64,000 nt of DNA from the NCBI GenBank assembly GCA_002337125.1, contig DDFJ01000001.1, forward strand, positions 955,597 through 1,019,596. The letters are read 5' to 3'. The notes beneath the pieces are model-generated. The model was given only the letters and a program-made list of their open reading frames with translations, did not search any database and was not told the origin of the DNA. Source of the DNA: Chitinophagaceae bacterium UBA1931. GTDB lineage: Bacteria > Bacteroidota > Bacteroidia > Chitinophagales > Chitinophagaceae. The position numbers and the translations under genes are program-made. Each line of letters begins with the position of its first letter. The first letter of the stretch is position 1. Positions 15,107-24,259 of this stretch are shown here, in pieces.

Positions 15107-15526
15107 TTATATTCTTATTTTGATTGTAATTGCAGGCATTGATTTTACGGCGAAGGATTTATAATGTGGCACAATTATTTGCTGATTGCTGAACGAAATT
15201 TTTGCTGCTTTACGGGCATTGGTACCTGCAGTAACAAAGAAGGGAATACTTGCAATATCAACGAGCGAACCCACCGAAAAAATAGTCATGCCTATTGCCT
15301 GTCCTTCACTGAAAATTTCAAACCAACCTGTTGGTTTTTCTGCTGTGGCTGTAACAATAGCACCTGTTACCATCATTGCTGTTCCTGTAAAAATCATTAC
15401 AGTTCCCATTGTTTTCTGTTTTTTACTTCTAAGAAGGTAATCTTCCTTTGTGCGTTGATGTGAATCCTGGGCTGTGATACAGCTAAAAAAAAACAGGCAT
15501 AAGATAGATACAAACAGCTTTCTCAT
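15107..15526 (-). CDS. Small membrane protein, function unknown
   Basis: The 139-residue protein starts MRKLFVSILCLFFFSCITAQ, which could be read by signal peptidase I (after TAQ) or as a lipoprotein (FFSC). A charged stretch (RTKEDYLLRSKKQKT) precedes two hydrophobic segments, GTVMIFTGTAMMVTGAIVTA (about 40-60) and AIGMTIFSVGSLVDIASIPF (about 76-100), then a basic, beta-prone tail. This layout is common among small Bacteroidota membrane proteins of unknown role. It stands alone between the DUF4382 gene and the divergent FUSC gene. Confidence 0.6.
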   Translation of the reverse strand: MRKLFVSILCLFFFSCITAQDSHQRTKEDYLLRSKKQKTMGTVMIFTGTAMMVTGAIVTATAEKPTGWFEIFSEGQAIGMTIFSVGSLVDIASIPFFVTAGTNARKAAKISFSNQQIIVPHYKSFAVKSMPAITIKIRI

Positions 15527-15710
15527 ATTGATGGTTTTAGTTGCTTAGTAAATTATACTTTTCCGCCAGGAAAGAAAATGATGAAGATCATCGTATGTTT
15601 TTATTGCATTTGATGGATGTAAAACAACCGTTTTGCAGAAATTGTATAACTTCTTCTCTCCTTCTTATATTCCTTACACAAACAACCAACGATCCTTTAA
15701 TTTTGTAACT

Positions 15711-17918
15711 GTGGATTATATTAAAGAATACCGCAAGTTTGTTAACAGCTACAATTTTGCTTTTGCTGTAAGGGTAACTGCAGCAACAACGCTGCCGGCA
15801 ATTGTTCTTTCCTATTTCAATCTTTTTCATGTTGGCCTGGTGGCATCGTTAGGTGCTATGACGGTGAGTAATGCTGATGTGCCCGGCCCTGTGCACCGCC
15901 GCTTTAATGCCATGACGGCAACGCTGGTGCTTAATTTCTGTATTGCATTGCTTACAGGCTTCAGCAGTAAAAGCCCGGTGCTGGTAACCATTCTTGTGGC
16001 GGTATTGTGTTTTGCCTTAACTATTATTGCGGTGTTTGGCACCCGTGTTAATACAGTTGGTTTTGCAGGGTTGATCATTATGGTGCTTACGCTCGACAGT
16101 GTACGAAGCGGCTGGGAAGTTTTGTATAACGGGTTGTATTTGCTGGCAGGCAGTATGTGGTATATGTTGCTGAGCCTTGCACTATTCAGAATAAGACCTT
16201 ACCGTATTATTCAACAGGCATTGGGCGAATACATTTTTTCTATTGCAGGTTATTTAAATACACGTTCACATTTTTACAGCGAAACGGTTGATTACGATAA
16301 AACCTATAAGAACCTGATGCTGCAGCAGCAGGATATACATGATAAACAGGAAATGTTGCGGGAGATGCTGTTAAAGAGCCGCAGTATTACTAGGCAATCA
16401 ACAGTAACCAGCCGTACGTTGCTGGTGATTTTTATTGATACGATTGATTTGTTTGAAAAAATAACGGGAGCTGTTTACAACTATCAATCCATGCACAAGC
16501 GCTTTGATGAAAGCGGCATATTGAAGGCCTTTCAATCGTTTATTATTGATATGGTGAATGAGCTGGAAGAAATTGGTCTTGCAGTACAGAGCGGGAATGC
16601 ATCAAAGGCAAGCAAGAGTCTGAATAACTCCATACAGGCGCTGAAAAAAGATTTTGTACTTTTTGTAGCTGAGCACAGCGATACAGAAAATATCGGCGCA
16701 CTGGTGAGTATGCAAAAGATTATGGAGTCGATGGAAGATATATCGATGCGGCTTTATACCCTGCATCATTATACACGTTATGATCAAAGGCGTGTAAAAG
16801 ATTTTAAACCTTCCGGCAAACTTTCCGATTTTGTACAACCAACCAATTTCGACAAACAGCTGCTCATCGAAAACCTGTCGTTTAAGTCCAATACATTCCG
16901 TCATGCATTAAGGGTGAGTATTGCCACCACGGTTGGTTATCTTGTTGCCCGTGGTTTAGATCTTGGGCACAGTTACTGGGTGTTGCTCACCATTCTTGTT
17001 ATTCTGAAACCCAGCTACAGTTTAACCAAACAACGGAACTACAACCGTTTAATTGGTACAATCATCGGTGTGCTTTTTGGTGTGGGTGTTTTATTTGTTA
17101 TCGGCAATCAATACTGGCTGCTGGGTGTAATGATTGCGTTGATGCTGTTATGTTTCAGTTTTATACGTACCAATTATTTTGTTGGTGTGATTTTTATGAC
17201 GGCGTATTTGATCCTGTTCTTTTTCATGCTTGATCCAAAGAACTTTGTCGACCTGCTGGAGAACAGGATTGTTGATACAGCCATTGGATCGGTGATTGCT
17301 TTTATTGCTACGTATATTCTTGCACCTAACTGGGAAAAAGATCAGCTGAAAGATTTTATGCAGGAAGCAATTGAAAAATCGAGAGATTATTTTGTTACGG
17401 TATCAGATGCGTTTACAAAAGGCCACATGGACGATCATACATACAGGTTAAGCCGCAAAGAAGCATTCGTGGCGCAGGCAAATCTTTCTGGCGGTTTTAC
17501 ACGTATGTTAAACGAACCAAAGCGTAAACAACACAAGGCAAACCAGGTGCACCAGTTTACGGTACTGATTAATGTATTAAACTCGCATATAGTTACACTG
17601 GCCGATTTTGCACAGAAGTATGCAGCAAAATATGCAACAACAGAACTGGTTCCTGTTACAGAAGATGTATCGGCTGAATTAACAGAAGCAAAAAATATTT
17701 TAGCGAAAGAAGAAATTGATGATGCAGAAAAAATTCATGCAGATGCGTTGAGAGAAGATATTAAAGACATTGAAGCAATACGCAGAAAAGAACTGCAGCA
17801 GGGATTAACCAATACAGAAACAGAGGCCACTCTTACAGAATACAAACCCATACTTGATCAGTATTTGCTGATCAGCCGTATATCGGGTGACATAAAGAAA
17901 TTAGCTGCGGAGGTATAA
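15711..17918 (+). CDS. FUSC family membrane protein (YccS/YhfK-like)
   Basis: The protein has two repeats of five to six membrane segments (about residues 15-190 and 400-550), each followed by a large cytoplasmic helical region, the layout of YccS/YhfK and aromatic-acid efflux proteins. The second repeat shows GHSYWVLLTILVILKPSYSL and RNYNRLIGTIIGVLFGVGVL, the FUSC signature. No in-frame ATG lies near the N-terminus. I chose GTG at 15711, giving MDYIKEYRKFVNSYNFAF, since the family begins just before the first helix; a TTG at 15633 would add 26 residues. It stands alone, divergent from the gene at 15107. Substrate unknown. Confidence 0.82.
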   Translation: MDYIKEYRKFVNSYNFAFAVRVTAATTLPAIVLSYFNLFHVGLVASLGAMTVSNADVPGPVHRRFNAMTATLVLNFCIALLTGFSSKSPVLVTILVAVLCFALTIIAVFGTRVNTVGFAGLIIMVLTLDSVRSGWEVLYNGLYLLAGSMWYMLLSLALFRIRPYRIIQQALGEYIFSIAGYLNTRSHFYSETVDYDKTYKNLMLQQQDIHDKQEMLREMLLKSRSITRQSTVTSRTLLVIFIDTIDLFEKITGAVYNYQSMHKRFDESGILKAFQSFIIDMVNELEEIGLAVQSGNASKASKSLNNSIQALKKDFVLFVAEHSDTENIGALVSMQKIMESMEDISMRLYTLHHYTRYDQRRVKDFKPSGKLSDFVQPTNFDKQLLIENLSFKSNTFRHALRVSIATTVGYLVARGLDLGHSYWVLLTILVILKPSYSLTKQRNYNRLIGTIIGVLFGVGVLFVIGNQYWLLGVMIALMLLCFSFIRTNYFVGVIFMTAYLILFFFMLDPKNFVDLLENRIVDTAIGSVIAFIATYILAPNWEKDQLKDFMQEAIEKSRDYFVTVSDAFTKGHMDDHTYRLSRKEAFVAQANLSGGFTRMLNEPKRKQHKANQVHQFTVLINVLNSHIVTLADFAQKYAAKYATTELVPVTEDVSAELTEAKNILAKEEIDDAEKIHADALREDIKDIEAIRRKELQQGLTNTETEATLTEYKPILDQYLLISRISGDIKKLAAEV

Positions 17919-17949
17919 TGTAGCGGAGTTATTGCTGCAAGAAAAGAGT

Positions 17950-18570
17950 TCATTCGTCATATTCCGATTTCCATCCGATTTTCTTTTGTACTTGTTCAAA
18001 AGTTGCATTGCTGATGCTTAGTACCTGTCCTCTCTTGTTAATGTAACCTGCCTGTTTGCATTCAATGATGTAATGTTTATCCTCATTCTCTCCTTCGCAG
18101 CACCAGAGTTTTTCATTGCATTTTTTGCCAATGAGTGCTTTACCCTTGTAAAAACTTGATGCAGCTTCAAACTGAGGTTTAATCACAATTTCGCCTTTAT
18201 AATTTGCGAAACCGATTTTACCGCTGTCATTAACAATTCGTATCATCCCTTCTCTTAATCCATCGGGTGATGGTTCTCCGCTGCTGGTATTATACACCTT
18301 GAAAAGAGGCTTTTCATTTTTATCAATAGCCCACCACCCGCTTTTTCCCTTTATACCCACTATTGCAAAATATTGAATTGTATCGCTGAAGCACACGTAA
18401 TATTTTGCAGTATCAAGCCTTGTGATAGTATCACCTCTTTGATTAATAAAAACGTAACCAAACTTTTGTTGATCAGTTGTGTCTTGCCGAACCAGCAAAT
18501 AGTGATGTGGCTTTTGTGCAAAAGAAACAATTGAAACAAGCGATGCAATGATGAATAAAAGTGTTTTCAT
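17950..18570 (-). CDS. Secreted WG-repeat protein
   Basis: The 206-residue protein has a signal peptide (MKTLLFIIASLVSIVSFAQ) and WG-type repeats: GYVFINQRGDTITRL, GWWAIDKNEKPLFKV, GKIGFANYKGEIVIKPQFEA and AGYINKRGQVLSI. Each unit is a beta-hairpin of the pattern hG.hd..G..hi.p.h. Two Cys-containing stretches (KCNEKLWCCEGENED) interrupt the last repeat. WG-repeat proteins probably bind partners; no enzymatic residues are seen. It starts 25 bases after the PL10 stop codon and may be the last gene of that transcript. Confidence 0.75.
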   Translation of the reverse strand: MKTLLFIIASLVSIVSFAQKPHHYLLVRQDTTDQQKFGYVFINQRGDTITRLDTAKYYVCFSDTIQYFAIVGIKGKSGWWAIDKNEKPLFKVYNTSSGEPSPDGLREGMIRIVNDSGKIGFANYKGEIVIKPQFEAASSFYKGKALIGKKCNEKLWCCEGENEDKHYIIECKQAGYINKRGQVLSISNATFEQVQKKIGWKSEYDE

Positions 18571-18595
18571 ATCAGTTTATATTAAACAATATTCT

Positions 18596-19717
18596 TTATT
18601 GCTTTACATTCCACTTCGCCAGCCATTTGTTGTATTGCTTTTGTAACGATTCAAAATTATCGTAGTACCAGCTGTAGCCATTGCGGCGTTCGCTGCCGAT
18701 TTCTGCAAGTGTTGGTTTTTTAATTCCATCCCTGTCGCAGAAGAAAGGTTTCTCCGTATCAAGATCATAAAACCTTGCCAGCAATGGTACTGCAGTTGCA
18801 TCTTCCACCAATACTACATTTTTCTTACCATCAGCACCCGGTTGATTCACCAGTTTAACACCGGTTATCTTATGTGCATCCATCCACTTCACAGCCGATG
18901 TTACTGCTGCAATAATTTCAGGTGAAGGATGTTCAATTTCCATGAGCAGTTGCACAATACCAACTGACTCTGCACCGCTGAACGATGCAAGTTCGTAAGT
19001 CCGTGCATTGGCAGGTGCCAATGTAAACTCATCGTGTTGCGCACACCACACTGTTAACTGTTTGTTCTTTTTGATCTGTGTGTTTAAAATACATTCAATG
19101 CCTTTGCTGTAAGCTTTCTGTATCTTTTCTTTTTTAGCAGCATCAACAGGTATTGTATTGAAAGGTTTTGCTGAAGCTGCCACTTCACGCAGCAGTCTTA
19201 ATACATTCACCATTGCATTATCGTTGTAGGTGATGTGCGATGCATATGAAACCGACTTACCATCCCTGAATGGGTAAAACTGCGGCCAGCCTCCGTTCTT
19301 ATATTGTGCTTCCAGTAAAAAGTCAATGGCTTTGCTGAATGCTTTGGCATAACGTTCATCAGCACCTGCTGTGTACATCTTTGCAAGGAAAATCATTTCA
19401 GTTGTGGTGGCTCCGTTATCAATGGTTGACCCAACACCTGATCTTGATTCGATGATTTTGCTGCTGTCCTGCTTTGTCAGGGGAAGATGATAGGGTTTGT
19501 TCTTTTGCCAGCCGCCATTATCCTGCTGACAAAACAGAACTGTTTCAGCCACACGTTGTGCATCGGCAGTTGAGTACCATTGATCAGGCATTTGTGTTGC
19601 AACTTTTTTCCAGGAATATTTCAGGTAATCATCATTATTATTTTGTGCCACAACAGCTGAAGAAATGAACAGCAATACAATTAATGTCTGAAGTATTTTT
19701 TTGAATGAATTTATCAT
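18596..19717 (-). CDS. Pectate lyase, polysaccharide lyase family 10
   Basis: The 373-residue protein has a signal peptide (cleavage near VVAQ) and matches PL10 pectate lyases, which cleave polygalacturonate by beta-elimination using calcium. Recognisable segments are CQQDNGGWQKNKPYHLPLT, GSTIDNGATTTEMIFLAKMY, EAQYKNGGWPQFYPFRDGKS, YNDNAMVNVLRLLREVA, WCAQHDEFTLAPANARTYEL and ERRNGYSWYYDNFESL. The (alpha/alpha) barrel repeats of the form AQxxNGGWPQ are typical. The length is that of a single catalytic module. Its start overlaps the 3' end of the broken GH43 gene by 4 bases, so the two were an operon for pectin side-chain and backbone breakdown. Confidence 0.9.
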   Translation of the reverse strand: MINSFKKILQTLIVLLFISSAVVAQNNNDDYLKYSWKKVATQMPDQWYSTADAQRVAETVLFCQQDNGGWQKNKPYHLPLTKQDSSKIIESRSGVGSTIDNGATTTEMIFLAKMYTAGADERYAKAFSKAIDFLLEAQYKNGGWPQFYPFRDGKSVSYASHITYNDNAMVNVLRLLREVAASAKPFNTIPVDAAKKEKIQKAYSKGIECILNTQIKKNKQLTVWCAQHDEFTLAPANARTYELASFSGAESVGIVQLLMEIEHPSPEIIAAVTSAVKWMDAHKITGVKLVNQPGADGKKNVVLVEDATAVPLLARFYDLDTEKPFFCDRDGIKKPTLAEIGSERRNGYSWYYDNFESLQKQYNKWLAKWNVKQ

Positions 19718-21280
19718 TGTTGAGTTGATTGTAATGTTTGTTTGTATTGTAAACTTATATCTGTGAGATAAAATAAACTACTCAATTTTGTAAACTTAAA
19801 CTCACTGAACCTCACTTCTCCTTTGCCCGATGCAAAAAGCCCCGGAAGTACACTCATAAAATCATACAAAGTGTTATGATGATAGCCGGATATATCCATG
19901 CCCCATGATTCTTTCGTCCACTTAACACCATCATAACTGTAATAACCCGTAACGATATTGTTGATGTTCCTGATTTTTAACCAGAGCAGGTTATTGCCGC
20001 TGTGTTCAAAGCTGGCTTTTGTATAACCTTTTCTCCAGCGGTAACGCTTTTTACTGTCGAAGGAAGTACCTACATAAAAATCGGCATTGTAAAAAAGCAG
20101 AATGCCTGCTGCAGTGGCAGAATCTTTATCAATACGTACGCTTATTTCATAATTATGTACACCGGGTACAAACATCATGGGGATGATTCGTGTGGTGTTT
20201 TTCCCTGTGCCCTGAGTGTGAGCACACCGTTATTCACCTGTACCCTTGTTGAATCGAACTGTTTGTAAAACTTCCATTCAAGTCCCACACGGAAGTCGCT
20301 GAGTTTGGCAAGCCGTTCATCTTTTTGTGTGGAAATGATGGGCTGTTGAATAGGTTGGGCAACCTTTGCTCCTGTGGGTGCAGTAATCCAGCCATCTTTC
20401 GTAAATGTAACCGGCTCCAGTAATGTTTGCCTGCCCATGGTTAAAAAATCCTTTTCATAAGCATGGTAAATGATCCACCATTTGCCATCGGGTGCATCAA
20501 TCAATGAACCATGCCCCCTCGACCACCACCTGTCTTTATCGCTATATGTATGTACCAGCGGGTTATTGGGAGCATTTACCCATGGCCCGTTGATGGAAGT
20601 TGAACGTGCAACGGTAACCATGTGTGATGTAGCTGGCCCGGCAGTACCACCTTCGGCACAAAGCAGGTAATAGTACCGACCAATCTTCTTCACTTTAGGG
20701 CCTTCCAATGCAAAACCTTCAGTATCCCATTCATCGGGGAACTTCCATCCGTCATATACCTTTTCCAAAGTGCCTTGTATGGATGATAAGCCGTCGGTAG
20801 TAAGTTTAACTCTTGTGCCGCCGCTGAGGAAAAGCCAGCGCTGACCGGATTCATCAGCAATATGGCAGGGATCAATCCCTCCAACATGCAGATCATAAGG
20901 CTGGCTCCACGGGCCATAAGGCGAATCGGCCATTACCACAAAGTTGCCCCTGCCTGAAACGGTGAAATAGATATAATACTTGCCCTGGTATTTACAGATA
21001 TCGGGTGCCCAAACGGAACCGAGGTAAGTGCGGAGCGCATAGCTGATGGGCTGCCAGTTTACCAGGTCGGTTGAATGCCAAACCGTAAGCCCGGGCAGGT
21101 AATCAAACGCCAATGGGTCATGTAATAGTCTTTCCCGTCCCTCACTATCGTTGGATCGGGATAATCGCCACCCAAAACGGGGTTTAAAAAAACATGATTG
21201 TTTTTTGAAGATTGAGCGTCTAGTTCTGCGGCTGAAAAAAGCAATAATACGATCAGTAAGGTTTTAAAAACGGATTGCAT
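19714..21280 (-). pseudogene. Glycoside hydrolase family 43 gene broken by two frameshifts
   Basis: Three consecutive frames make one GH43 enzyme. The first (from 21280) has a signal peptide and NPVLGGDYPDPTIVRDGKDY with the catalytic base Asp, and breaks after YYMTH at about 21110-21113. The second continues AFDYLPGLTVWHSTDLVNWQ, SVWAPDICKYQGKYYIYF and GFALEGPKVKKIGRYYYLLC (catalytic acid Glu), ending in stop after HESSP. The third begins within GGGG at 20179-20182 with MMFVPGVHNYEISVRI and holds the C-terminal beta-sandwich. Each break is repaired by adding one base. Family members act as beta-xylosidases or alpha-L-arabinofuranosidases. All catalytic residues remain, so the damage is recent or a sequence error, the second break lying in a C/G homopolymer. 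Confidence 0.85.
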
Positions 21281-21501
21281 ATTTATATAAATGTGTGAAG
21301 TTATATTGAAAGGTATTGAAGAAATAAACGCAGAAGCTTAATTTGTTTCTTTGGTAACAAACATTGTTGCCGGAAAACATGATTATATGAAAGAAATGCT
21401 TGATTTTCATTGGAGAAAATTGATTGGATGAAACAGAATGACTATAAAATTCAGCATCATGAATTGTGACGGCAGCTATTAATTTAAATGAGAATGATCA
21501 G

Positions 21502-21530
21502 TTGTTTTAACACTGAGTTTCTTATTTTTG
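21502..21530 (+). promoter_or_regulatory. Promoter of the exopolysaccharide locus
   Basis: TTG at 21502-21504, 18 bases, then TATTTTTG at 21523-21530 followed by CGGCCG. This matches the Bacteroidota housekeeping consensus TTG-N17-20-TAnnTTTG exactly. It lies about 285 bases before the first gene of the locus, leaving a long leader. A second, weaker TAAATTTG lies at 21709-21716. Confidence 0.68.
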
Positions 21531-21815
21531 CGGCCGTGCTGATCATATTAAAATACATACACACTGTTAACCCAAAAGAAAGAAACCTGCTACACGTCAA
21601 TTTTTCTTTCACCCCCATTATAAACCAGCCTTTTTTATTGCTTTTTGAGCTCAAAAAGAGGTATTGGTAACATAATAAGCAATGTTAATAGTTGTTTGTA
21701 TTTCTCATTAAATTTGATTTTCACGGGCACTCTTTTGCACACGATGTGACTGAGGTGGCGAAGCTTTTGAATTAGTTTACCTTAGTTTTATAATAAATTT
21801 ATTCAATATTCACTC
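21531..21815 (+). other. Long untranslated leader of the exopolysaccharide locus
   Basis: About 280 bases separate the promoter from the first ATG, with no convincing coding frame. A short 60-codon frame begins upstream inside the promoter itself and is therefore not credible. The leader contains a perfect palindrome (21641-21658). Leader-based control (attenuation or antitermination) is possible but not shown. Confidence 0.45.
21641..21658. repeat. Perfect 18-base palindrome in the leader
   Basis: CTTTTTGAGCTCAAAAAG is its own reverse complement. There is no T run after it on either strand, so it is not a standard terminator; it could be a protein site or RNA hairpin. Confidence 0.5.
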
Positions 21816-24236
21816 ATGCTATATTTTAAGAAAACGTTTTCCCTGCTATTGCTGAGCTTGTTGATGACACTGAAACTGGCGGCTCAGCTTCCTGCTGATT
21901 TAAGCCAGTTTAAATCATCTCAGATTACTGATGAGCAATTGCAGCAGTATGTTATGCGTGCTCAGTCGGCAGGTTTAACGGAAGACCAGGTTGTACTTGA
22001 ATTTCAAAAACGTGGAATGCCTGAAGCAGAAGTGCAGTTGCTGCTGGAAAGAATAAAAAACCTTTCTTCAGGATCTGCAACTCAAACCGGCAGTCAGCCT
22101 ACCGATAAACCAGCTACAGGCAAAAGAATATTAAAAGGTGAGCAAACATTGTTTCAGCCAATTGAAAATCCATCAAGGGTTTTTGGAGCTGATTTGTTTA
22201 CAGGCACTGATCCTTTGTTTGTACCAAATTTAAAAATGGCCACACCTAAATCTTATATTATTGGCCCGGAAGATGAATTGCAGCTGGATATTTATGGTTA
22301 CAATATTTCAAGCCAGAAACTGATTGTATCGCCCGATGGTTTTGTGAATATTAAATATGCAGGATTAATTAACCTGAGTGGTTTATCCATTGAACAGGCA
22401 ACAGGCATCATTAAATCAAGATTAACAAAATACTACCCTACTCTTTCTTCTGGCGATACAAAGATTCAGTTAACTCTTGGTTCCATCAGAACAATACAGG
22501 TTACGATAGTTGGTGCTGTTAAAAAGCCGGGAACAGTTTCTCTTCCTTCACTGGCAACATTGTTTAATGCGCTGTATGCTTGTGGTGGCCCGCTTGATAA
22601 CGGATCATTCAGAAATATTGAACTCATCAGGAATAATAAAACAATTGTTGTTGCTGATCTGTACCAGTTTATTCAAACAGGAAATCAATCAGCAAACATT
22701 CCTTTACGGGATAATGATGTTATCCGCATTCCTTATGCAGCAAACCAGGTTGTAATGGAAGGTGGCATCAACAAAACAGGCATCTTTGAAATAAAGAAAG
22801 GTGAAACTGTAAACCAAGTAATGGATTATGCAGGTGGTTTCAGAAGAAATGCATTTCGTGGCAGAATAACCGGAACACGTTTTACAGAAATTGAACGCAA
22901 AGTGATTGATATTCCTGAAGCATCTTATTCTTCTTTTCAATTACAAAATGGCGATTCACTTTATGTTGATACAGTAATTAACCGTTACCAGAACAGAATT
23001 ATTATTACAGGCTCAGTTATAAAGCCCGGAACATATTCACTTGAACCCGGCATGAGTGTAAAGCAACTGGTAGAAAAAGCACATGGATTAAAAGACGATG
23101 CATTTACGGGAAGAGCAATGATTACTCGCAGGCGTGCCGATTTAACAAAAGAAATCATCAGCATCAACCTGAAGGATATGTTGCTTGGCAATGAAAGCTT
23201 TCTTCTGCAAAAAGAGGATAGTCTGCATATAGTATCTGTGCTTGAATTAAAAGACAGGTTTACAGTAACTATTAATGGCCCTGTAAAAAATCCCGGCGAA
23301 TATTTGTTTGAAGATTCCTTAACACTGCAATCATTGATTTTACAAGCCGGCGGTTTCCTTGACCTTGCAACAGCAACAGGAATTGAAGTTGGTCGACGCA
23401 AAAAAGATATCAATGTAACTGAGAAAGGCACTGCTACAACAGAAATTTTTTCACTGGCACTTACAAAAGACATCAGTAAACTGGGAGCTGATTTTTATCT
23501 GCAGCCTTATGATGTTATCAGTATTAAAACAGATCCCTCAAAACTTAAACAGACGAATGTAAAGCTTAGTGGTGAAGTAATGTATGAAGGTGTGTATACA
23601 CTTGCTTATCCTGATGAACGTTTAAGTTCTGTTATTAAACGTGCAGGTGGCCTGCTACCCTACGCTAATTTAAACGGGGCAAAACTCGTACGTAAAAAAA
23701 TTGAAGTAGATACAAGTAACATTAAACGGCTGTTACTTTTTTCAAATAAGAAAACTGCACAGGGAGATTCAGTACTTGCTTACCAGGAAAAACAATTAAG
23801 CAATGAACAGGTTTTTGTTGCACTTGATTTAAAAAAGATTATCACTAACCCCGGCACCATTGATGATATTACATTAAAAGATGGTGATGAGTTGGTAGTT
23901 CCACGTATAGATAATACAGTTACAATTGACGGGCAGGTTTTAAGTCCGGTGAAAGTACAATACGATCCACATTTGCGTTTTATCAATTACGTTTCAGCAG
24001 CAGGAGGATTTACAAAAACTGCTTTGAAAAGAGGTGCATTTGTTGTTTATCCTAACGGACGTGCAAAACGAACCACAAATTTCCTTGGAATAAAATTCCG
24101 TCCGAAAGTACAACCAGGAAGTTCAATATATGTTCCGGTTAAACCGGAAGGAAAAAGTTTTGATGCAGCCAAAGCAGGGATACTTGTATCGGCCCTTTCA
24201 GCAATTATGACGGGGTTGATTTTGATTTTTAAATAA
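21816..24236 (+). CDS. Polysaccharide export protein with SLBB domains (Wza-like)
   Basis: The 806-residue protein has a signal peptide (KLAAQ), a helical N-terminal part with DLSQFKSSQITDEQLQQYVM, the poly-export domain (about 145-225: SYIIGPEDELQLDIYGYNIS, LIVSPDGFVNIKYAGLINLS) and at least five SLBB repeats of the type VTIVGAVKKPGTVSLPSLAT and IIITGSVIKPGTYSLEPGMS. A single hydrophobic segment (AGILVSALSAIMTGLILIFK) ends it. It should form the periplasm-to-outer-membrane export channel of a Wzx/Wzy-type polysaccharide. No lipobox Cys is present, unlike E. coli Wza. It is longer than Wza (about 380) because of extra SLBB units, as is usual in Bacteroidota. First gene of the locus. Confidence 0.92.
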   Translation: MLYFKKTFSLLLLSLLMTLKLAAQLPADLSQFKSSQITDEQLQQYVMRAQSAGLTEDQVVLEFQKRGMPEAEVQLLLERIKNLSSGSATQTGSQPTDKPATGKRILKGEQTLFQPIENPSRVFGADLFTGTDPLFVPNLKMATPKSYIIGPEDELQLDIYGYNISSQKLIVSPDGFVNIKYAGLINLSGLSIEQATGIIKSRLTKYYPTLSSGDTKIQLTLGSIRTIQVTIVGAVKKPGTVSLPSLATLFNALYACGGPLDNGSFRNIELIRNNKTIVVADLYQFIQTGNQSANIPLRDNDVIRIPYAANQVVMEGGINKTGIFEIKKGETVNQVMDYAGGFRRNAFRGRITGTRFTEIERKVIDIPEASYSSFQLQNGDSLYVDTVINRYQNRIIITGSVIKPGTYSLEPGMSVKQLVEKAHGLKDDAFTGRAMITRRRADLTKEIISINLKDMLLGNESFLLQKEDSLHIVSVLELKDRFTVTINGPVKNPGEYLFEDSLTLQSLILQAGGFLDLATATGIEVGRRKKDINVTEKGTATTEIFSLALTKDISKLGADFYLQPYDVISIKTDPSKLKQTNVKLSGEVMYEGVYTLAYPDERLSSVIKRAGGLLPYANLNGAKLVRKKIEVDTSNIKRLLLFSNKKTAQGDSVLAYQEKQLSNEQVFVALDLKKIITNPGTIDDITLKDGDELVVPRIDNTVTIDGQVLSPVKVQYDPHLRFINYVSAAGGFTKTALKRGAFVVYPNGRAKRTTNFLGIKFRPKVQPGSSIYVPVKPEGKSFDAAKAGILVSALSAIMTGLILIFK

Positions 24237-24259
24237 ACATTCCATCTAATAACAATCGC

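Noticed and set aside
15633..15710. N-terminal extension of the FUSC gene from a TTG codon
   Set aside because: The added 26 residues are not typical of the family, and a TAATTTTG -7-like match lies inside. I preferred the GTG at 15711, but the TTG cannot be excluded.
21488..21670. 60-codon frame before the exopolysaccharide locus
   Set aside because: It starts before and runs through the promoter elements at 21502-21530, shows no recognisable features, and is best seen as chance.
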